Shown: piece by piece, positions 46,901 to 59,900 of the stretch | Layout: every line of letters begins with the position of its first letter | Numbering within the stretch: the stretch's first letter is position 1 | Assembly: GCA_013433145.1 (NCBI GenBank) | Contig: CM024171.1 | Coordinates: forward strand, 7,130,065-7,194,064 | Direction of reading: 5' to 3' | From: Ascaris suum | Taxonomy: Eukaryota > Nematoda > Chromadorea > Rhabditida > Ascarididae | DNA: 64,000 nt | Made by a program: the position numbers and the translations under genes | Notes under the pieces: generated by a model | Seen by the model: only the letters and a program-made list of their open reading frames with translations | Told to the model about the DNA's origin: nothing | Database searches by the model: none

Positions 46901-49740
46901 AGTCAGCACTATACTACCGAGGACTTCAGCTTTGTTTTTTCCCGAATTCAGAATCATGTTCAGAATGACCACTGCAAGAAAGTGAATGTGACCGGAAGAA
47001 CTCCCCGGCCGGGAATCGAACCCGGGTCTCGCACGTGACAGGCGCGGATAGTCATCACTTATACTAGCGAGGACCTGAGCATATTCCTTCCTGCATGCGA
47101 CTCCGAATAATGGTCAGAATGATGAGTGGAAAAAAGTGGATGTGACCGGAAGGACTCCCCGGCCGGGAATCGAACCCGGTCTCGCACGTGACAGGCGCGG
47201 ATACTCACCACTATACTACCGAGGACTTCAGCTTTGTTTTTTTGCCGGAATTCAGAATCATGTTCAGAATGACCACTGCAAGAAAGTGAATGTGGCGAAA
47301 TAACTCCCGGCCGGTGATCGAAACCTGGTCTCGCACGTGACAGGCGCGGATACTCACCACTATACTACCGAGGACCTCAGCAGATTCCTTCCTGCATGCG
47401 AACTCCGAATAATGGTCAGAGTGATGACTGCAAGAAAGTGGATGTGACCGGAAGAACTCCCCGGCCGGGAATCGAACCCGGGTCTCGCACGTGACAGGCA
47501 CGGATACTCACCACGATACTACCGAGGACTTCAGCTTTGTTTTTTTGCCGGAATTCAGAATCATGTTCAGACGACCACTGCAAGAAAGTGAATGTGACCG
47601 GAAGAACTCCCCGGCCGGGATCGAACCCGGGTCTCGCACGTGACAGGCGCGGATACTCACAACGATACTACCGAGGACTGCAGCTTTCCTATTTTTCTTG
47701 GAATTCACAGAAGGGTCAAAATGATAAGTGGAAAAAAGTGTATGTGACCGGAAGAAGTTCCCGGCCGGGAATCGAACCCGGGTCTCGCACGTGACAGGCG
47801 CGGATACTCACCACTATACTACGGAGGACCTCAGCATATTCCTACCTGCATGCGAACTCCGAATAATGGTCAGAATGATGAGTGCAGAAAAGTGGATGTG
47901 ACCGCAAGAACTCCCCGGCCGGGAATCGAACCCGGTCTCGCACGTGACATTCGCGGATACTCACCACGATACTACCGAGGACTTCAGATTGTTTTTTTGC
48001 CGGAATTCAGAATCATGTTCAGAATGACCACTGCAAGAAAGTGAATGTGACCGGAAGGACTCCCCGGCCGGGAATCGAACCCGGTACGCACTGACAGGCG
48101 CGGATACTCACCGCGATACTACCGAGGACTTCAGATTTGTTTTTTTGTGCCGGAATTCAGAATCATGTTCAGAATGACCACTGCAAGAAAGTGAATGTGA
48201 CCGCAAGAACTCCCCGGCCGGGAATCGAACCCGGGTCTCGCACGTGACAGGCGCGGATACTCACCACTATACTACCGAGGACAGCAGCTTTGCTATTTTT
48301 CTGGAATTCACAATAAGGGTCAAAATGATAAGTGAAAAAAATGCATGTGACCGGAAAAACTCCCCGCCGGAATCGAACCCGGTCTCGCACGTGACAGGCG
48401 CGGATACTCATCACTATACTACCGGGACAGCACCTTTGCTTTTTACTTGAATTCACAATAATGGTCAAAATGATATGTGAAAAAGCTGAATGTGACCGAA
48501 GTACTCTCAGACCGGAATCGAACCCGCGTATCGCACGTGACAGGCGCGATACTCACCACTATACTGCCGGGACTGCAGCTTCCTATTTTTCTTGGAATTC
48601 ACAAGAAGGTCAAATGATAAGTGAAAAAGCTGAATGTGACCGAAAGTAGTACTCAGACCGGGAATCGAACCCGCTATCGCACTGATAGGCGCGGATAGTC
48701 AGCACTATACTACCGAGGACTTCAGCTTTGTTTTTTCCCCGGGAATTCAGATCATGTTCAAATGACCACTGCAAGAAAGTGAATGTGACCGAAGAACTCC
48801 CCGCCGGGAATCGAACCCGGGTCTCGCACGTGACAGCGCGGATACTCATCACTATACTACCGAGGACCTGAGCATATTCCTTCCTGCATGCGGACCTCCG
48901 AATAATGGTCAGAATGATGATGGAAAAAAGTGATGTGACCGAAGGACTCCCCGGCCGGGAATCGAACCCGGGTCTCGCACGTGACAGGCGCGGATACTCA
49001 CCACTATACTACCGAGGACTATCAGCTTTGTTTTTTTGCCGAATTTCAGAATCATGTTCAGAATGACCAGTGCAAGAAAGTGAATGTGGCGAAAGAAACC
49101 TCCCCGGCGGTGAATCGAACCCGTCTCGCACGTGACAGGCGCGGATACTCACCACTATACTACCGAGGACCTCAGCAGATTCCTTCCTGCATGCGAACTC
49201 CGAATAAGGGTCAGAATGATGACTGCAAGAAAGTGGATGTGACCGGAGAACTCCCCGGCCGGAAATCGAACCCCGGTCTCGCACGTGACAGGCGCGGATA
49301 CTCACCACGATACTACCGAGGACTTCAGCTTTGTTTTTTGTGCCGAATTCAGAATCATGTTCAGAATGACCACTGCAAGAAAGTGAATGTGACCGGAAGA
49401 ACTCCCCGCCGGGAATCGAACCCGGTCTCGCACGTGACAGGCGCGGATACTCACCACTATACTACCGAGACTGCACCTTTGCTATTTTTCTTGGAATTCA
49501 CAATAAGGGTCAAAATGATAAGTGGAAAAAGCTGAATGTGACCGAAAGTAGTCTCAGACGGGAATCGAACCCGCGTCTCGCATTGACAGGCGCGGATACT
49601 CACACTATACTACCGAGGACCTCAGCATATTCCTCCTGTCATGCGAACTCCGAATAATGGTCAAATGAATGAGTGCAAGAATGTGTATGTGACCGGAAGA
49701 ACTCCCCCGCCGGGAATCGAACCCGGGTCTCGCACGTGAC
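43760..49740. repeat. Higher-order repeat of about 3.46 kb inside the tRNA array
   Basis: Marker units repeat in the order A (12 units, 43905 to 45714), B (11 units, 45714 to 47374), A (47374 to 49169), start of B (49169 to about 49740). Distances between equivalent markers are 3469 bp (43905 to 47374) and 3455 bp (45714 to 49169). A and B also resemble each other, suggesting an earlier duplication of 11-12 units followed by a second one of 23 units. Confidence 0.8.
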
Positions 49741-50691
49741 AGCGCGGATACTCACCACTATACTACCGAGGACCTCAGCTTTCCTATTTTTCCTTGCGAA
49801 TTCCGAATAATGGGTCAGAAATGATAGTGGAAAAAAGTGGATGTGACCGGAAGAACTCCCCGGCCGGGAATCGAACCCGGGTCTCGCACGTGACAGGCGC
49901 GGATACTCACCACTATACTACCGAGGACGTCAGCATATTTTTTCCCCGAATTCAGAATCATGTCAGAATGACCACTGCAAGAAAGTGAATGTGACCGGAA
50001 TAACACCCGGCCGTAATCGAACCCGGTCTCGCACGTGACAGGCGCGGATACTCATCACTATACTACCGAGGACCTTAGCATATTCCTTCCTGCATGCGAA
50101 CTCCGAATAATGGTCAGAATGATGAGTGCAAAAAAGTGGATGTGACCGCAAGAACTCCCCGGCCGGGAATCGAACCCGGGTCTCGCACGTGACAGGCGCG
50201 GATACTCACCACTATACTACCGAGGACCTGAGCAATTCCTTCCTGCATGCGAACTCCGATAATGGTCAGAATGATGAGTGGCAAAAAAGTGTGGATGTGA
50301 CCGCAAGAACTCCCCGGCCGGGAATCGAACCCGGGTCTCGCACGTGACAGGCGCGGATACTCACCACTATACTACCGAGAACTGCAGCTTTGTTTTTTTG
50401 CCGAATTCACAATCATGTTCATAATGACCACTGCAAGAAAGTGAATGTGACCGAATAGACTCCCCGGCCGGAATCGAACCCGGGTCTCGCACGTGACAGG
50501 CGCGGATACTCACCACTATACTACCGAGGACTCTGCAGCTTTGCTATTTTCCTTGGAAGCACTCACCCGAAAATAAGGGTCAAAATGATAAGTGGAAAAA
50601 GCTGAATGTGACCGAAAGTAGTCTCAGACCGGGAATCGAACCGGCGTATCGCACTGACAGGCGCGGATAGTCAGCACTATACGTACCGAGA
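43988..50691 (-). tRNA. Array block 3: 45 units with higher-order repetition
   Basis: tRNA 5' ends: 44059, 44210, 44361, 44513, 44664, 44814, 44964, 45114, 45264, 45414, 45566, 45714, 45865, 46016, 46167, 46321, 46472, 46624, 46773, 46923, 47073, 47225, 47374, 47528, 47677, 47828, 47981, 48128, 48281, 48427, 48572, 48719, 48866, 49018, 49169, 49322, 49470, 49619, 49772, 49927, 50072, 50226, 50381, 50530, 50691. Marker variants recur: cagcagattcc spacers after 43905, 45714, 47374 and 49169; caggcacgg in the units at 44059, 45865 and 47528; cattcgcgg at 44513 and 47981. Many copies carry 1-nt deletions. Confidence 0.85.
45193..45264 (-). pseudogene. Degenerate tRNA copy with ATC anticodon
   Basis: A member of the degenerate subfamily in which the anticodon position reads ATC (gat on +, 45229-45231) instead of GTC. 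The same change appears at 46888-46890 and 48684-48686, at equivalent places in the higher-order repeat, so it was copied by amplification. Confidence 0.7.
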
Positions 50692-50831
50692 CTTCAGCTT
50701 TGTTTTTTGCCGAAATTCAGAATCATGGTCAGAATGACCCAGCAAGAAAGTGAATGTGACCGGAAGAACTCCCCGCCGGGAATCGAACCCGGTCTCGCAC
50801 GTGACAGGCGCGATACTCACCACTATACTAC

Positions 50832-50931
50832 NNNNNNNNNNNNNNNNNNNNNNNNNNNNNNNNNNNNNNNNNNNNNNNNNNNNNNNNNNNNNNNNNNNNN
50901 NNNNNNNNNNNNNNNNNNNNNNNNNNNNNNN
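50832..50931. other. Assembly gap of 100 N
   Basis: Exactly 100 unknown bases, a conventional placeholder length, interrupting one tRNA unit after its 5' side (cactatactac). The true distance, and so the number of units lost here, is unknown. Confidence 0.99.
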
Positions 50932-53900
50932 AAAAAAGTGAATGTGACCGAAAGAACTCCCCGGCGGGAATCGAACCCGGGTCTCGCACGTGACAGGCGC
51001 GGATACTCACCACTATACTACCGAGGACTTCAGGTTTATTTTTTCTGCCGGAACTCAGAATCATGGTCAAATGACCAGTGCAAGAAAGTGGATGTGACCG
51101 GAAGAACTCCCCGGCCGGGAATCGAACCCGGGTCTCGCACGTGACAGGCGCGGATACTCACCACTATACTACCGAGGACTGCAGCTTGTATTTTTCTTGG
51201 AATTCACGAATAATGGTCAGAATGATAAGTGGAAAAAGTGAATGTGACCGAAAGTAGTCCCGGCCGGGAATCGAACCCGGTCTCGCACGTGACAGGCGCG
51301 GATACTCACCACTATACTACCGAGGACTCAGCTTTCGTTTTTTACCCGGAACTCACAATCATGTTCAGAATGACCACTGCAAGAAAGTGAATGTGACCGG
51401 AAGAACTCCCCGGCGGGAATCGAACCCGGGTCTCGCACGTGACAGGCGCGGATACTCACCACTATACTACCGAGGACTCGCATATTCCTTCCTGCATGCG
51501 AACTCGAATAATGGTCAGAATGATGAGTGGAAAAAAGTGGATGTGACCGGAAGAACTCCCGGCCGGGAATCGAACCCGGGTCTCGCACGTGACAGGCGCG
51601 GATACTCACACTATACTACCGAGGACTCCAGCATTTCTTCTGCATGGATTCGAATAATGGTCAGAATGATGAGTGGAAAAAGTGAATGTGACCGAAAGAA
51701 CTCCCCGGCCGGGAATCGAACCGGTCTCGCACGTGACAGGCGCGGATACTCACACTATACTACCGAGGACTTCAGGTTTGTTTTTTTCGCCGGAATTCAG
51801 AATCATGTCAGAATGACCACTGCAAGAAAGTGAATGTGACCGGAAGAACTCCCCGCCGGGAATCGAACCCGGGTCTCGCACGTGACAGGCGCGGATATAA
51901 CCACTATACTACGAGGACCTCAGCATATTCCTTCTGCATGCGAACTCGAATAATGGTCAGAATGATGAGTGGAAAAAGTGGATGTGACCGGAAGAACTCC
52001 CGGCCGGGAATCGAACCCGGGTCTCGCACGTGACAGGCGCGGATACTCACCACTATACTACCGAGGACTCAGCTTTGCTTTTTCATGGAATTCACAATAA
52101 TGGTCAGAATGATGAGTGGCAAAAAGTGAATGTGACCGGAAGAACTCCCCGGCGGGAATCGAACCCGGGTCTCGCACGTGACAGGCGCGGATACTCACCA
52201 CTATACTACCGAGGACCTCAGTTTGTTTTTTGCATGCGAATTCCGAATAATGGTCAGAATGATGAGTGCAAAAAAGTGAATGTGACCGGAAGAACTCCCC
52301 GGCCGGGAATCGAACCGGGTCTCGCACGTGACAGGCGCGGATACTCACCACTATACTACCGAGGACTTCAGCTTTGTTTTTCGCCGGAATTCAGATAATG
52401 GTCAGAATGATGACTGCAAAAAAGTGGATGTGACCGGGAAGAACTCCCGGCCGGGAATCGAACGGGTCTCGCACGTGACAGGCGCGGACTCACCACTATA
52501 CTACCGAGGACCTCAGCATATTCCTTCTGCATGCGAACTCCGAATAATGGTCAGAATGATGAGTGGAAAAAAGTGGATGTGACGGAAAAACTCCCCGGCC
52601 GGGAATCGAACCCGGGTCTCGCACGTGACAGGCGCGGATACTCACCACTATACTACCGAGGACTCAGCTTTGTATTTTCTTGGAATTCACAATAATGGTC
52701 AGAATGATAAGTGGAAAAAGTGAATGTGACCGAAAGAACTTCCGGACCGGGAATCGAACCGGGTCTCGCACGTGACAGGCGCGGATACTCACACTATATA
52801 CCGAGGACCTCAGCTTTGTTTTTTCCCCGGAATTCCGAATCATGTTCAGAATGACCACTGCAAAAAGTGAATGTGACCGAAAGAACTCCCCGGCGGGAAT
52901 CGAACCCGGGTCTCGCACGTGACAGGCGCGGATCACACTATACTACGAGGACCTCAGCATATTCCTTCCTGCATGCGAACTCGAAATAATGGTCAGAATG
53001 ATGAGTGGAAAAAAGTGGATGTGACCGGAATAGACTCCCGGCGGGAATCGAACCCGGGTCTCGCACGTGACAGGCGCGGATACTCACCACTATACTACCG
53101 AGGACTCAGCTTTCCTTTTTTCCCCGGAATTCCGAATAATGGTCAGAATGATGAGTGGAAAAAAGTGGTGAATGTGACCGGAAGAACTCCCGGCGGGAAT
53201 CGAACCCGGGTTCTCGCACGTGACAGGCGCGGATACTCACCACTATACTACCGAGGACCTCAGGCTTGTTTTTTTCATGCGGAACTCCGAATAAGGTCAG
53301 AATGATGAGTGGAAAAAGTGAATGTGACCGGAAAGAAGAACTCCGGCCGGGAATCGAACCCGGGTCTCGCACGTGACAGGCGCGGATACTCACCACTATA
53401 CTACCGAGGACTGTCAGCTTTGCTTTTTGCTTGGAATTCCAATATGGTCAGAATGATGAGTGGAAAAAGTGAATGTGACCGAAGTAGTCTCCGGCCGGGA
53501 ATCGAACCCGGGTCTCGCACGTGACAGGCGCGGATACTCACCACTATACTACCGAGGACCTCAGCTTTGATTTTTCCCCGGAATCAGAATAATGTTCAGA
53601 ATGACCACTGCAAAAAAGTGAATGTGACCGGAAGAACTCCCCGGCCGGGAATCGAACCGGGTCTCGCACGTGACAGGCGCGGATACTCACACTATACTAC
53701 CGAGGACCTCAGCATATTCCTTCCTGCATGCGAACTCCGAATAATGGTCAGAATGATGAGTGGAAAAAAGTGGATGTGACCGGAAGAACTCCCCGGCCGG
53801 GAATCGAACCGGGTCTCGCACGTGACAGGCGCGGATACTCACCACTATACTACCGAGGACTCAGCATATTCCTTCCTGCATGCGAACTCCGAATAATGGT

Positions 53901-56900
53901 CAGAATGATGAGTGCAAAAAAGTGGATGTGACCGGAAGAACTCCCCGGCGGGAATCGAACCGGGTCTCGCACGTGACAGGCGCGGATACTCACCACTATA
54001 CTACCGAGGACTCTCAGCTTTATTTTTCTTGGAATTCCAATAATGGTCAGAATGATAAGTGGAAAAAAGTGGATGTGACCGAAAGTAGTCTCCGACCGGG
54101 AATCGAACCCGGGTCTCGCACGTGACAGGCGCGGATACTCACCACTATACTACCGAGGATTCAGCTTTGTTTTTTCCCGGAATCAGAATCATGTTCAGAA
54201 TGACCACTGCAGAAAGTGAATGTGACCGAAATAACTCCCGGCCGGGAATCGAACCGGGTCTCGCACGTGACAGGCGCGGATACTCACCACTATACTACCG
54301 AGGACCTCAGCATATTCCTTCCTGCATGCGAACTCCGAATAATGGTCAGAATGATGAGTGGAAAAAAGTGGATGTGACCGAAAGAACTCCCGGCCGGGAA
54401 TCGAACCCGGGTCTCGCACGTGACAGGCGCGGATACTCACCACTATACTACCGAGGAACTCAGGTTTGTTTTTCGCCGGAATTCAGAATCATGGTCAGAA
54501 TGACAGTGCAAAAAAGTGAATGTGACCGGAAGAACTCCCCGGCCGGGAATCGAACCCGGGTCTCGCACGTGACAGGCGCGGATACTCACACTATACTACC
54601 GAGGACTTCAGCTTTGATTTTTCTGCCGGAACTCCGAATAATGGTCAGAATGATGAGTGGAAAAAAGTGGATGTGACCGGAAGAACTCCCAGGCGGGAAT
54701 CGAACCGGGTCTCGCACGTGACAGGCGCGGATACTCACCACTATACTACCGAGGACTGCGCTTTCCTTTTTGCATGCGAATTCCAATAATGGTCAGAATG
54801 ATAAGTGGCAAAAGTGGATGTGACGAAAGAACTCCCCGACCGGGAATCGAACCCGGGTCTCGCACGTGACAGGCGCGGATACTCAGCACTAACTACCGAG
54901 GACTTCAGCTTTGTTTTTTCCCCGGAATTCAGAATCATGTTCAGAATGACCACTGCAAGAAAGTGAATGTGACCGGAAGAACTCCCGGCCGGGAATCGAA
55001 CCCGGGTCTCGCACGTGACAGGCGCGGATACTCACCACTATACTACCGAGGACCTCAGCATATTCCTTCCTGCATGCGAACTCCGAATAATGGTCAGAAT
55101 GATGAGTGGAAAAAAGTGGATGTGACCGGAAGAACTCCCCGGCCGGGAATCGAACGGGTCTCGCACGTGACAGGCGCGGATACTCACCACTATACTACCG
55201 AGGACCTCGCATATTCCTTCCTGCATGCGAACTCCGAATAATGGTCAGAATGATGAGTGAAAAAAGTGGAATGTGACCGGAAGAACTCCCGGCCGGGAAT
55301 CGAACCCGGGTCTCGCACGTGACAGGCGCGGATACTCACCACTATACTACCGAGGACTCAGCATATTCTTCCTGCATGCGAATTCCGAATCATGGTCAGA
55401 ATGATGAGTGGAAAAAAGTGAATGTGACCGGAAGAACTCCCCGCCGGGAATCGAACCCGGGTCTCGCACGTGACAGGCGCGGATACTCACCACTATACTA
55501 CCGAGGACTCCGCATATTTCCTTCCTGCATGCGAAACTCCGAATAATGGTCAGAATGATGATGAGAAAAAAGTGGATGTGACCGGAAGAACTCCCCGGCG
55601 GGAATCGAACCCGGGTCTCGCACGTGACAGGCGCGGATACTCACCACTATACTACCGAGGACTCAGCTTATTTTCTGCATGCGAACTCCGAATAATGGTC
55701 AGAATGATGAGTGCAAGAAAGTGGAATGTGACCGGAAGAACTCCCCGGCCGGGAATCGACCCGGGTCTCGCACGTGACAGGCGCGGATACTCACCACTAT
55801 ACTACCGAGGACCTCCGCATATTCCTTCCTGCATGCGAACTCCGAATAATGGTCAGAATGATGAGTGGAAAAAAGTGGATGTGACCGGAAGAACTCCCCG
55901 GCCGGGAATCGAACCCGGGTCTCGCACGTGACAGGCGCGGATACTCACCACTATATACCGAGGACTCAGCATATTCCTTCCTGCATGCGAACTCCGAATA
56001 ATGGTCAGAATGATGAGTGGAAAAAAGTGGATGTGACCGGAAGAACTCCCGGCCGGGAATCGAACCCGGGTCTCGCACGTGACAGGCGCGGATACTCACC
56101 ACTATACTACCGAGGACCTCCGCATATTCTTCCTGCATGCGAATTCCGAATAATGGTCAGAATGATGAGTGGAAAAAAAAAGTGATGTGACCGGAAGAAC
56201 TCCCGGCCGGGAATCGAACCGGGTCTCGCACGTGACAGGCGCGGATACTCACCACTATACTACCGAGGACCTCAGCATATTCCTTCCTGCATGCGAACTC
56301 GAATAATGGTCAGAATGATGAGTGCAAAAAAGTGGAATGTGACCGGGAAGAACTCCCCGGCGGGAATCGAACCCGGGTCTCGCACGTGACAGGCGCGGAT
56401 ACTCACCACTATACTACCGAGGACCTCCGCATATTCCTTCCTGCATGCGAACTCCGAATAATGGTCAGAATGATGAGTGGAAAAGTGGATGTGACCGGAA
56501 GAACTCCCCGGCGGGAATCGAACCCGGGTCTCGCACGTGACAGGCGCGGATACTCACCACTATACTACCGAGGACCTCAGCATATTTTTCCTGCCGGAAT
56601 TCCGAATAATGGTCAGAATGATGAGTGCAAAAAGTGAATGTGACCGGAAGAATCCCCGGCGGGAATCGAACCCGGGTCTCGCACGTGACAGGCGCGGATA
56701 CTCACCACTATACTACCGAGGACTCAGCTTTGCTTTTTCATGGAATTCACAATAATGGTCAGAATGATGAGTGGAAAAAGTGAATGTGACCGAAAGAACT
56801 CCCGGCCGGGAATCGAACCCGGGTCTCGCACGTGACAGGCGCGGATACTCACCACTATACTACCGAGGACTTCAGCTTTGTTTTTTCCCCGGAATTCAGA

Positions 56901-59900
56901 ATCATGTTCAGAATGACCACTGCAAGAAAGTGAATGTGACCGGAAGAACTCCCGGCCGGGAATCGAACCGGGTCTCGCACGTGACAGGCGCGGATACTCA
57001 CCACTATACTACCGAGGACCTCAGCATATTCCTTCCTGCATGCGAACTCCGAATAATGGTCAGAATGATGAGTGGAAAAAAGTGGATGTGACGGAAGAAG
57101 AACTCCCGGCCGGGAATCGAACCGGTTCTCGCACGTGACAGGCGCGGATACTCACACTATACTACCGAGGACTTCAGCTTTGTTTTTTCCCGGAATTCAG
57201 AATATGTTCAGAATGACCACTGCAAGAAAGTGAATGTGACCGGAGAACTCCCCGGCGGGAATCGAACCCGGGTCTCGCACGTGACAGGCGCGGATACTCA
57301 CCACTATACTACCGAGGACCTCCGCATATTCCTTCCTGCATGCGAACTCCGAATAATGGTCAGAATGATGAGTGGAAAAAGTGGATGTGACCGGAAGAAC
57401 TCCGGCCGGGAATCGAACCCGGGTCTCGCACGTGACAGGCGCGGATACTCACCACTATACTACCGAGGACCTCCGCATATTCCTTCCTGCATGCGAACTC
57501 CGAATAATGGTCAGAATGATGAGTGGAAAAAAAGTGAATGTGACCGGAAGAACTCCCCGGCCGGGAATCGAACCCGGGTCTCGCACGTGACAGGCGCGGA
57601 TACTCACCACTATACTACCGAGGACTTCAGCATATTCCTTCTGCATGCGAACTCCGAATAATGGTCAGAATGATGAGTGCAAAAAAGTGGATGTGACCGA
57701 AGAACTCCCCGGCCGGAATCGAACCCGGGTCTCGCACGTGACAGGCGCGGATACTCACCACTATACTACCGAGGACCTCAGCTTATTCCTTCCTGCATGC
57801 GAACTCCGAATAATGGTCAGAATGATGAGTGGAAAAAAGTGGATGTGACCGGAAGAACTCCCCGGCCGGGAATCGAACCCGGGTCTCGCACGTGACAGGC
57901 GCGGATACTCACCACTATACTACCGAGGACTCAGCATATTCCTTCCTGCATGCGGAACTCGAATAATGGTCAGAATGATGTGGAAAAAAGTGAATGTGAC
58001 CGGGGAACTCCCCGGCCGGGAATCGAACCCGGGTCTCGCACGTGACAGGCGCGGATACTCACCACTATACTACCGAGGACCTCGCATATTCCTTCCTGCA
58101 TGCGAACTCGAATAATGGTCAGAATGATGAGTGGAAAAAAGTGGATGTGACCGGAAGAACTCCCCGGCGGGAATCGAACCCGGGTCTCGCACGTGACAGG
58201 CGCGGATACTCACCACTATACTACCGAGGACTTCAGCATATTCCTTCCTGCATGCGAACTCCGAATAATGGTCAGAATGATGAGTGAAAAAAGTGGATGT
58301 GACCGGAGAAGAACTCCCGGCCGGGAATCGAACCCGGGTCTCGCACGTGACAGGCGCGGATACTCACCACTATACTACCGAGGACCTCAGCATATTCCTT
58401 CCTGCATGCGAACTCCGAATAATGGTCAGAATGATGAGTGGAAAAAGTGGATGGATGTGACCGGAAGAACTCCCGGCCGGGAATCGAACCCGGGTCTCGC
58501 ACGTGACAGGCGCGGATACTCACCACTATACTACCGAGGACTCCGCATATTCCTTCCTGCATGCGAACTCCGAATAATGGTCAGAATGATGAGTGGAAAA
58601 AAGTGGATGTGACCGGAGAACTCCCGGCCGGGAATCGAACCGGGTCTCGCACGTGACAGGCGCGGATACTCACACTATACTACCGAGGACTTCAGTTTGT
58701 TTTTTCGCGGAATTCAGAATCATGTTCAGAATGACCACTGCAAGAAAGTGAATGTGACCGGAAAGAACTCCCGGCGGGAATCGAACCGGGTCTCGCACGT
58801 GACAGGCGCGGATACTCACCACTATACTACCGAGGACCTCGCATATTCCTTCCTGCATGCGAACTCCGAATAATGTCAGAATGATGAGTGAAAAAAGTGG
58901 ATGTGACCGGAAGAACTCCCCGGCCGGGAATCGAACCCGGGTCTCGCACGTGACAGGCGCGGATACTCACCACTATACTACCGAGGAACCTCAGCATATT
59001 CCTTCCTGCATGCGAACTCCGAAATGGTCAGAATGATGAGTGGAAAAAAGTGGATGTGACCGGAAGAAACTCCCCGGCCGGGATCGAACCCGGGTCTCGC
59101 ACGTGACAGGCGCGGATACTCACCACTATACTACCGAGGACTGCAGCTTTCCTTTTGCATGGAATTCCGAATAATGGTCAGAATGATGAGTGGAAAAAAG
59201 TGGATGTGACCGGAAGAACTCCCGGGCGGGAATCGAACCCGGGTCTCGCACGTGACAGGCGCGGATACTCACCACTATACTACCGAGGACTTCAGCATAT
59301 TTTTCCCGGAACTCGAATCATGGTCAGAATGACCAGTGCAAGAAAGTGGATGTGACCGGAAGAACTCCCGGCCGGGAATCGAACCCGGGTCTCGCACGTG
59401 ACAGGCGCGGATACTCACCACTATACTACCGAGGACTTCAGCTTTGTTTTTTGCATGCGAATTCGAATCATGTTCAGAATGGACTGTGGAAAAAGTGAAT
59501 GTGACCGAAAGAACTCCCGGCCGGGAATCGACCCGGGTCTCGCACGTGACAGGCGCGGATACTCACCACTATACTACCGAGGACTTCAGGTTTGTTTTTT
59601 CGCCGGAATTCAGAATCATGTTCAGAATGACCACTGCAAGAAAGTGAATGTGACCGGAATAACTCCCCGGCCGGGAATCGACCCGGGTCTCGCACGTGAC
59701 AGGCGCGGATACTCACCACTATACTACCGAGGACCTCAGCATATTCCTTCCTGCATGCGAACTCCGAATAATGGTCAGAATGATGAGTGGAAAAAAGTGG
59801 ATGTGACCGGAAGAACTCCCGGCCGGGAATCGAACCGGGTCTCGCACGTGACAGGCGCGGATACTCACCACTATACTACCGAGGACTCAGCATATTCCTT

